DNA of 64,000 nt from an uncultured Aquimarina sp. (GTDB taxonomy: Bacteria; Bacteroidota; Bacteroidia; Flavobacteriales; Flavobacteriaceae), in NCBI GenBank assembly GCA_947489685.1, contig CANLEM010000005.1:186001-250000 (forward strand), given 5' to 3'. Of this stretch, positions 50,878 through 58,405 are shown piece by piece. Positions within the stretch are counted from its first letter, which is position 1; each line of letters starts with the position of its first letter. The translations under genes and the position numbers were made by a program. The notes beneath the pieces were generated by a model, which was not told the origin of the DNA, searched no databases, and was given only the letters and a program-made list of their open reading frames with translations.

Positions 50878-50979
50878 CGATTTAAAAATTCCTGATTTAT
50901 AATATAGGACTCCTATTTTTTTACCCAAGATCTTTTTAAAACACAAACTAGATACAATTGTTCTAAAATTGTTTTAAAA

Positions 50980-51780
50980 ATGAGAACAGTAATATTTTAC
51001 ATCTTCATCTCGCTTATAATAATTAGTTGTAAAAATAAAAACAACAAAAAAGATACGTCTAATGTATCAACAACAAAAGTAGAAAAGAAAAAACGGGTAT
51101 TATTTGTAACAAGTAATGCGCATTTCTATGGTGACTCAAATATAGAATCTACAAATCATTTCCCCGAGATTGTTTATGCTTATGACGAATTTGTAAAAGA
51201 AGGATTTGCAATAGATTTTATAAGCCCTAATGGAGGTGATATAGCCGTAGGATATATTTATAGTTCGGATTCTATTATTAAAAAATATCTGTTTGATGGT
51301 GAGTTTATGGATAAATTGGAAAATACCAAAGCTCCAAGGGAGATCAATTACAAAGATTATATAGCTGTTTATTATAGTGGTGGAGGCAGTGCCATGTTTA
51401 CCGTTCCCGAATCCAATGAGATTCAAAATATATCGATAAATATCTACGAAAAAAATAAAGGTATAATTTCGGCCATTTGCCATGGAACAGCAGGTATAGC
51501 TAATCTCAAAAAATCTGACAGCACTTATTTGGTCTCTGATAAAAAAATCACCGGATTCCCGGACCTCTTTGAAGATAAAAAGGCTAAATATTATAAAGAA
51601 TTTCCTTTCTCTATTCAAGAAAGAATAGCCAAAAATGGAGGTGATTTTAAATACTCCAAAAACGGATGGGACAACTATTACTTAAAAGATGACAGGATAG
51701 TTACTGGTCAAGACCCCTCTAGTTCGAGTGTGGTAGCACGAACTGTTATCCAAATTATCAACAATCAAAAAACGAATTAA
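50980..51780 (+). CDS. DJ-1/PfpI-type class I glutamine amidotransferase-like lipoprotein
   Basis: Lipobox IIISC; nucleophile elbow AICHGTAG; GQDPSSS. Confidence 0.9.
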   Translation: MRTVIFYIFISLIIISCKNKNNKKDTSNVSTTKVEKKKRVLFVTSNAHFYGDSNIESTNHFPEIVYAYDEFVKEGFAIDFISPNGGDIAVGYIYSSDSIIKKYLFDGEFMDKLENTKAPREINYKDYIAVYYSGGGSAMFTVPESNEIQNISINIYEKNKGIISAICHGTAGIANLKKSDSTYLVSDKKITGFPDLFEDKKAKYYKEFPFSIQERIAKNGGDFKYSKNGWDNYYLKDDRIVTGQDPSSSSVVARTVIQIINNQKTN

Positions 51781-51792
51781 ACATAACTGATT

Positions 51793-53505
51793 ATGAGAAT
51801 ACTAACTTTTACTCTGGCTTTTACAGTATTATTATTTGTTTCTAAAGGATATGGACAAAATCAATCGGCACTTTCTGAAAACTTAACCGATAAAATAAAT
51901 AAACTATTTGAACCATGGGCAAATTCTGAGGGACCTGGCGTATCGTTTGCAATCATTAAAGATGGACAGGTGATTTATAAAAAAAATTGCGGGTCCGCAG
52001 ATATCAATAACAAAATACCTATCACTTCACAAACACGTTTCAATTTAGCACATAGCTCTGCTCATTTTACAGCTTATGCGCTTTTAAAGTTAGTAGTTGA
52101 AGGTAAACTATCGCTAAAAGATGATGCCAGTAATTTTGTAAAAGAACTTCGCAGTTTAGATCAAACCATTACTATTAAAAATCTATTATACGGATCAAGC
52201 GGTATTTATGATTACCAAATTCTCAAATCGATTTGTGGGTGGGACTATACAGATAAAATCAATCAAAAAGATGTTCTAAAACTAGTATCACTTCAAAACA
52301 AAAGTATTTTTGAGCCAGGTACAGATTATTCAGAAGCTGATATCAACTTTGTTATACTAACCGAAGTAATCGCAAGTGCTACTGGAAAAACTTATAAAGC
52401 CTATATGGAAGAAAACATTTTCGCCCCTCTAGGTATGACTCATACATTCGTAAAAGCAAATCCAAATACTATATATCATAATCTAGCCAATTCATATCGT
52501 ACAGAAGAGGATACGATTGTAATAAATAACTCAGAAAATTCGATATTAGGGATTAATAATATCTATTCGTCTATTGATGATTTAATTCTGTGGGAAAACC
52601 ATTTGAATGAAGGTTTGGGTAAGAACAAAGAAGTGATCGAATTAATGGATAATATTATAAAATTAGAAAATGGAAGAGCAAATAGTACAAGTTCTGGAGA
52701 GCTTACTTTAGGGCAATTGTATGGTCATAAAGAAAGAGGCCTATTCTCTACCTATATTTTAGGAAGCGCCAGTGGCCATGATAGTTCAATATTTAAATTT
52801 CCTAATCAAAACTACACAGCAATTGCTCTAAGTAACAATGGAGATGGATATAATGGATATTTAGGAGTATTATCTGCCCACAATATATTAGGCTCTGCAT
52901 TCACAGAACCAGAAACAACAGATTTCGATAAAGTGAAGATCAAAAGTATACCCAAAAAGCTACTTCAAACTTTTGAAGGACATTATTGGGATCGATTAGG
53001 AGAATTAAGCAGAGAAATCAAAGTAGTTAATGATACTCTTCGTTATATAAGGGCTAATGGCAATGCAACACCCTTAATACCATTAACCGATAATAAGTTT
53101 CAAATGAAGGTACAATTTGACGATAAGATCTATATTCATTTTCCCAGAGAAAAAACTGATGTAATGATCTATCAATACGATGGCGCCGAACCTATAGCAT
53201 TCGAAAAATACAACAAAACAACATTGGATAAAAAAGAACTCTCTAACTTATTTAATGGTATATATATAAATAAAGACTATAATATTGCTTTTGGAGTTGA
53301 AGTCGCTAACAGTAAATTAATTCTTAGTAATGCCAAAAACGGTACCATGAATTTTACACCCGTTAAACCAGAGCTGTTTTTAGGCGATAAGTGGTATATG
53401 CGAAGCATTGAGTTTACAAAAGATAATAGTCAAAATATAAATGGATTTTATATAAGAAATAATGCCATACGTAACTTATGGTTCGAAAAAATAGCTCTCA
53501 ATTAA
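51793..53505 (+). CDS. Serine hydrolase/beta-lactamase-fold protein with degenerate catalytic motifs
   Basis: Fold-level match (FNLAHSSAHFTAYALLKLVVEGKLSLKDD, NLLYGSSGIYDY, NIFAPLGMTHTF). Confidence 0.85.
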   Translation: MRILTFTLAFTVLLFVSKGYGQNQSALSENLTDKINKLFEPWANSEGPGVSFAIIKDGQVIYKKNCGSADINNKIPITSQTRFNLAHSSAHFTAYALLKLVVEGKLSLKDDASNFVKELRSLDQTITIKNLLYGSSGIYDYQILKSICGWDYTDKINQKDVLKLVSLQNKSIFEPGTDYSEADINFVILTEVIASATGKTYKAYMEENIFAPLGMTHTFVKANPNTIYHNLANSYRTEEDTIVINNSENSILGINNIYSSIDDLILWENHLNEGLGKNKEVIELMDNIIKLENGRANSTSSGELTLGQLYGHKERGLFSTYILGSASGHDSSIFKFPNQNYTAIALSNNGDGYNGYLGVLSAHNILGSAFTEPETTDFDKVKIKSIPKKLLQTFEGHYWDRLGELSREIKVVNDTLRYIRANGNATPLIPLTDNKFQMKVQFDDKIYIHFPREKTDVMIYQYDGAEPIAFEKYNKTTLDKKELSNLFNGIYINKDYNIAFGVEVANSKLILSNAKNGTMNFTPVKPELFLGDKWYMRSIEFTKDNSQNINGFYIRNNAIRNLWFEKIALN

Positions 53506-53663
53506 TAATAGTCCAATTCTATGTTGACCTCACATTAACTTTGTTAAACAAAAACATGATCTCTTTTATATTTTCGTATTACTTTCTATATAACCCCGCT
53601 TCAAAAGGAAGAATTGATAACACTTAGGGCAAAAACTACATTTTTATGCAAAAGGATCTCCCC

Positions 53664-53671
53664 TACTTTTG
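53664..53671 (+). promoter_or_regulatory. -7 promoter element
   Basis: TACTTTTG upstream of ORF 53736. Confidence 0.35.
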
Positions 53672-53735
53672 TTATATCAAATTATCAGAAATAGATAATT
53701 GACAATAATATAGTTAACCTTAAAACATTATCGAC

Positions 53736-54092
53736 ATGGAAAATACAATTGAAAAAAATCTAAAACATATTCATGAATTACTAGCAAAAGGAGCATTTAT
53801 AGAAGCTATGGACACTTATTTACATGATGATGTAGAATTAAAAGAAGCTAATGATACTCCTAAAAAAGGAAAAGTTTTTAACCTTAAGTTTGAACAAGAT
53901 TTTATAGATAATCAACTGGAAGAATTCGTTAGATATGAAGTAAACAATTATGCCGTAAACGGAAACCACTCTTTTTATGACGCCGTAATGGAATTAAAGT
54001 TAAAAGATGGTAATACAATGCTATCTGAACAAACTGTCGTTACCGAATGGAAAGATGGAAAAATTTACAGAGAACGTTATTATCATGCGTAA
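53736..54092 (+). CDS. SnoaL-like / nuclear transport factor 2 family protein
   Basis: 118 aa NTF2-like. Confidence 0.75.
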   Translation: MENTIEKNLKHIHELLAKGAFIEAMDTYLHDDVELKEANDTPKKGKVFNLKFEQDFIDNQLEEFVRYEVNNYAVNGNHSFYDAVMELKLKDGNTMLSEQTVVTEWKDGKIYRERYYHA

Positions 54093-54130
54093 TACATAAT
54101 ACTATTACCAAAAGTGTATAAGTAATAAAC

Positions 54131-54172
54131 AAAGAGGGCCATATCATAAATAAATCTGGCCCTCTTTTTTAT
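54131..54172 (+). terminator. Intrinsic terminator
   Basis: AAAGAGGGCCA...TGGCCCTCTTTTTT. Confidence 0.85.
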
Positions 54173-54258
54173 ATTTATGTACCTGCATTAGGTATAAAAC
54201 AAGCATCACTTAAAATTATAACCTTTCCAAACAGGATGGCTAGAAGATATTGTCTTCT

Positions 54259-54375
54259 CTAAAATTGCTGCAAAATTTTTTGTAGTTTTTCTAAGTCTTT
54301 TCTTCTACTCTGCTCGTTTAAGCAAGAGGACATTATGAGCGTGATTACAATAAAAATATATGTAAATCCTCTCAT
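54259..54375 (-). CDS. Micro-lipoprotein (38 aa), absent from ORF track
   Basis: MRGFTYIFIVITLIMSSCLNEQSRRKDLEKLQKILQQF*. Confidence 0.45.
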   Translation of the reverse strand: MRGFTYIFIVITLIMSSCLNEQSRRKDLEKLQKILQQF

Positions 54376-54440
54376 ATTATCCGAATTTTAGAATCTATTG
54401 CGTTTAACTTTGAAACTTGCAATTGCAAAAGGATTACTAC

Positions 54441-55403
54441 TTATTCTTTACTTTTTGTTAATGTATCTATCAGTTTAAGCATTTCCTTTGCCAATGTATT
54501 TTCATCATCATAAACCAAGGCTTTCTTATAGGAAGTAATTGCCTTTCTGTAATCGTCTTTTTCGAAATAAGTGTTTCCTAATAAGCTATGTGCTTCAGAT
54601 TCTTCAGGAAACAATTCTACATATAATTCTGCAATATCATTACTGGCTTTATTATAATTATTTTGTTTTAAATATAGATACAGGAATTCAAAATTTGAAG
54701 GATTTTGAACATCCTTATTATTCACTTCAGACAGTTTATTAAATTGCTCAAGAGCATCTTTTTTTTGACCATTTGTAATAGAATTAATCATTTTTTCTCC
54801 AAACTGACGTTTGAAAAGCGCTATCGTTTCGGTATTGAATACTCGTGCCGATATCATAAATGTAATCCATACTTTTTCTCCTATACCCTTTTGATTTTCA
54901 CCTACATCAAAATCCAATCGATTAATTTCAAATTCTCCTGTTAGTGTAACTCTATAATTCTTCCACAAATCTAATTGCTCTCCATGCAAAAGCTTTATAG
55001 GAACTTCAATTTGCTTACTAACATCGTGTATGTGGACATCTCCAAGCATTATCAATTGACCATTTTTTTCTATTGTTTTTTTACTTGAAAAATAAATTTT
55101 TGGATGATTTTTTACATCAAAAAAGTCCTTTCCTTTTAAATGTTTATCACGCATTTCAAGCCCTGTATTAATACTATTTGTATCGATATAGATCGTTGAT
55201 GATGTATTTGTCATATTACTCTCATCGATTAAAATAGTACCTTTAATTTTATCAAATTGACCCTTGATAGGAAGTAAACCGCCAAACTTAACGCTAAATT
55301 CAATTTTAGAATGCCATCCATCTATAGGATATGCTTTAACCTGAGCATTAATGAAAGTTGAAAAACAGGCACAAAAAATTAGGATTTTTATTGTTTTAGA
55401 CAT
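54441..55403 (-). CDS. YceI domain protein with C-terminal TPRs
   Basis: YceI (YPIDGWHSKIEFSVKFGGLLPIKGQFDKIKGTI...HLKGKDFFDVKNHPKIYF) followed by TPR (SEAHSLLGNTYFEKDDYRKAITSYKKALVYD). Confidence 0.9.
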   Translation of the reverse strand: MSKTIKILIFCACFSTFINAQVKAYPIDGWHSKIEFSVKFGGLLPIKGQFDKIKGTILIDESNMTNTSSTIYIDTNSINTGLEMRDKHLKGKDFFDVKNHPKIYFSSKKTIEKNGQLIMLGDVHIHDVSKQIEVPIKLLHGEQLDLWKNYRVTLTGEFEINRLDFDVGENQKGIGEKVWITFMISARVFNTETIALFKRQFGEKMINSITNGQKKDALEQFNKLSEVNNKDVQNPSNFEFLYLYLKQNNYNKASNDIAELYVELFPEESEAHSLLGNTYFEKDDYRKAITSYKKALVYDDENTLAKEMLKLIDTLTKSKE

Positions 55404-55450
55404 GATACTTTATTTTTAAAGGTTAAAGTAAGTGCCCAATTCTAAAAAAG

Positions 55451-55480
55451 TCGCCAATACTTATAAGCATTGACTTTTTA
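55451..55480. promoter_or_regulatory. 30-bp repeated motif, copy 1 (upstream of YceI-TPR gene)
   Basis: TCGCCAATACTTATAAGCATTGACTTTTTA; 26/30 identical to copy at 56851. Confidence 0.65.
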
Positions 55481-56647
55481 TTTTTTCGATTCAGTTTTTT
55501 TTTGATATTCTTTTGGGGTCATTGAAGTGAATTTCTTGAAATAATTATTAAAAGAAGCCTTATTATTAAAACCAACTGCGTATGCTATATTTAAAAAGTT
55601 AGACTTGTTACTTTTTGACATCATCATTCTCTTAGCTTCTTCTATGCGATATTTATTTACAAATTCATTAAAGTTACAATGAAAGTGTTCATTTATAACT
55701 CTCGACAAATGATGTTTTGGTATCGATAGTACTTCAGATAAATCAATAAGTCTAATATTTGGATTAAGGTATATTTTTTCTGATTCAAAATATTCTAATA
55801 TTTGAGATTTATATTTTTGAGATAACTTTGTGTCAATCGGTGTTTTGGCGTATTTTTTTTTACTTAACATATATTTTAAATCATCACGAAATAGATATGG
55901 TTTTCTATAAGCATTTACAGCTAGAAGATATATTAAACCGGTTGATGGAAGTATGTATAAATAATCCATCCATCTTTTGTAAATATTAGAGTAGAATAAT
56001 AAATAAAAGTATAGTAGAGATGATAACATAACAAAGCCAAAGACCAAACAACAATATTTTAACCATTGTGTACGAGCTATTTTAATTTGTTGAGCAAAAG
56101 GTTTTTTGGATTTTTTTAAGTGTGTTAGATATTTTACACTAATAAATGCATAAATGCCCGCATGAATAAATTGAAGAAAAAACAATACACCATATAAATT
56201 CTGGATAGGCGTCAATCCCATGCTCGTATTCTTTATTACGGTAAGCATTCCATAAAATTTGCCTCGCTCGGGAATAGCCTCTGAAAACAATAAAGGTATA
56301 GTAATAGCAAAAATCAAAAAAGGCAAAAAATGAAATATATAAGAGGCGTAAATCTTAAACTTATCAGATATGAAAGATTTAGAATACAACAATAATAATG
56401 GGCCGATTAATAACCAGGATCCATATCGAGTGCCATAAAAGATATCAAAACTTAATTGTTCTGAAATACTTCTTACAAAAAAAAACTCGACTTGTACCCA
56501 AACCAAAAACCATATAATTGCAGATAATATGATATTAGAATAATTATGTGTTTTACCGCTTAACAAAATGAATGATAAAAGCAAGCCTTGTAAACTTCCG
56601 GCCAAAAGAATGAATGACCAAAAGTCTATTGAAATTTCTGACATCAT
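55478..56647 (-). CDS. Membrane-anchored AraC family regulator
   Basis: Seven-TM-like N-terminus; AraC HTH (FLNIAYAVGFNNKASFNNYFKKFTSMTPKEYQKK). Confidence 0.92.
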   Translation of the reverse strand: MMSEISIDFWSFILLAGSLQGLLLSFILLSGKTHNYSNIILSAIIWFLVWVQVEFFFVRSISEQLSFDIFYGTRYGSWLLIGPLLLLYSKSFISDKFKIYASYIFHFLPFLIFAITIPLLFSEAIPERGKFYGMLTVIKNTSMGLTPIQNLYGVLFFLQFIHAGIYAFISVKYLTHLKKSKKPFAQQIKIARTQWLKYCCLVFGFVMLSSLLYFYLLFYSNIYKRWMDYLYILPSTGLIYLLAVNAYRKPYLFRDDLKYMLSKKKYAKTPIDTKLSQKYKSQILEYFESEKIYLNPNIRLIDLSEVLSIPKHHLSRVINEHFHCNFNEFVNKYRIEEAKRMMMSKSNKSNFLNIAYAVGFNNKASFNNYFKKFTSMTPKEYQKKTESKK

Positions 56648-56850
56648 AATACCTTTTAAATTTTATTATTTTTTTAAAATATTTAAAATAATTGAATTTT
56701 CAAGTTATCATGCCTTGCAGAATTCAAAAAATAATTTATATCCAACCTATTGGTTTAGATGAACTCATTTTTTACTTATGAATTGCAAATAAATTTCTAA
56801 ATACTTTGGAATAGGTTTTGGTTCAAAAGAAGAAATTTAACTCAAATTAA

Positions 56851-56880
56851 TCGTCTATACTTATAAGTATTTACTTTTTA
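56851..56880. promoter_or_regulatory. 30-bp repeated motif, copy 2 (upstream of AraC gene)
   Basis: TCGTCTATACTTATAAGTATTTACTTTTTA, containing palindrome ATACTTATAAGTAT. Confidence 0.65.
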
Positions 56881-57104
56881 ATTAAAAATAGTTAATCGAT
56901 ATAAACAGTTTTGACAATATTCTTGAGGTCTTACATGAATATGTATAATAAACGTAGAATTACACCAATTTTCCTGATTAATTTTTCAAGTTTATTTTAA
57001 TACGTAGTTCAATAAAAAAGAGAGCTTTAAGTATAGGATAGAATAAAAAAATATGTATTGACCTAGAACGGTTATATTTTTAGGCTTAGTTAATTACAAA
57101 AAGA

Positions 57105-57138
57105 AAAATCCAATCACAGAAAGTGATTGGATTTTCTT
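57105..57138 (-). terminator. Terminator adjoining tRNA 3'-end remnant
   Basis: GAAAAATCCAATCAC...GTGATTGGATTTTC. Confidence 0.75.
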
Positions 57139-57141
57139 TGT

Positions 57142-57153
57142 CGGGGTGGCAGA
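57142..57153 (-). pseudogene. tRNA 3'-end remnant / putative att site
   Basis: TCGGGGTGGCAG = reverse complement of a tRNA 3' end (CTGCCACCCCGA); no T-loop or upstream tRNA body follows. Confidence 0.5.
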
Positions 57154-57421
57154 ATGTTATGAAGCCACACTATATTTTTAAAAATCAAAAAGTTACATTT
57201 TATTAAATCAACTCGGTAACCGAATAGGTAACTTATTTGATAAGAACTTTTGTTGTTATTTACCTTTTTAAAGGTGGGCAAATATACAATTTACAATAAA
57301 AAGACATAAAAGAAATTATATTTTTTTGCTCTTTAGTAATTTACAGTACCTTGAACTAATTTAAGGGATTAAAACGGAGAGTGACTCCATAATATAAAAC
57401 CAAAACGAAAATAAAAGCCTC

Positions 57422-58036
57422 CTATTTTGTAATAATAATTTCTTGAACCATTACTGTATCTGGAATCTTTAGGTAGTCTAAGTTGTATTCCATACTGTTG
57501 TAATTGAGTCGATACATATGCTTTTCATTAAAAACATGAACTCGTGCTTCAATTTCAGACCCATGTACTTTAGGCTCCTTTAAAATATCTTTTAGTTCAC
57601 CAAATGTTGTTCCAACACGGATACCATTATTTGTAGCGCCTCTTGGGTCCCAGATATGTAGAGATTCAATGATATCATTTCCGTATGCATAGCCAAGGGT
57701 GTCAGCTTTATAAATGATATAGTGAACATCAAAAACCCCTTCTCCAGTTTGCAGTGTTCCTGGTTTTAAAATATTTTGATGATCGTTCATGTTGTTTCCT
57801 ACCACAACCCCTAAATAACTATCATTTTCAATTGGTGGCATAAATTTCATGTCATCCTCAATGTCTTCTTCTTCATCTTCTTCTATTTCTGTTAAATCAC
57901 TATTTTTTTCAATGGACGAAGGCGTGCTAACTGTATCTATTCCAATTGATTTGTCCTCAAACTGTTGCGACTTTTTTTCAGTCTTACATGATATAATTAA
58001 GCAAAGGGTGATGAGCAGTATATATGGTTTTTTCAT
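57422..58036 (-). CDS. Hypothetical lipoprotein, acidic linker
   Basis: Start refined from 58108 to 58036 (MKKPYILLITLCLIISC); EIEEDEEEDIEDD. Confidence 0.75.
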   Translation of the reverse strand: MKKPYILLITLCLIISCKTEKKSQQFEDKSIGIDTVSTPSSIEKNSDLTEIEEDEEEDIEDDMKFMPPIENDSYLGVVVGNNMNDHQNILKPGTLQTGEGVFDVHYIIYKADTLGYAYGNDIIESLHIWDPRGATNNGIRVGTTFGELKDILKEPKVHGSEIEARVHVFNEKHMYRLNYNSMEYNLDYLKIPDTVMVQEIIITK

Positions 58037-58405
58037 GATATAGGGTTTTACCAAAACCGATAAGATTTCAATCGACATTAATTTAGCTTTTGTAAAAAGC
58101 ATCACCAAATTATTTCCGTTATAAGGTTTCTTTAGTGATTAAGGATGATGAAATGCTAAAACCAGTTCTGTTATTTTTTGAGTAAATATAAAGAATTTGG
58201 GTGATCTTCATCAAATGGTTTACTACCAGTTAGATTTAATAATGTATTATTAAGTAGCTCATTATCTATTATTGATTGATGGATCCTACTCGTTATGTAG
58301 AAGAAGATAGGATTGAATTCTTTTAAGTATCATACTAATGAGTAAACCAATCTAAAAGTAATTAGCCTTCTATTTGATTATTAAATTTTATTTAATTTTA
58401 GAAGC

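Noticed and set aside
51136-51618. 160-aa antisense ORF
   Set aside because: Shadow of the DJ-1-like gene; no independent promoter or recognisable motif
57849-58043. Ser/Met-rich ORF MSSSMSSSSSSSISV
   Set aside because: Complement of the acidic linker of the 57422-58036 lipoprotein gene
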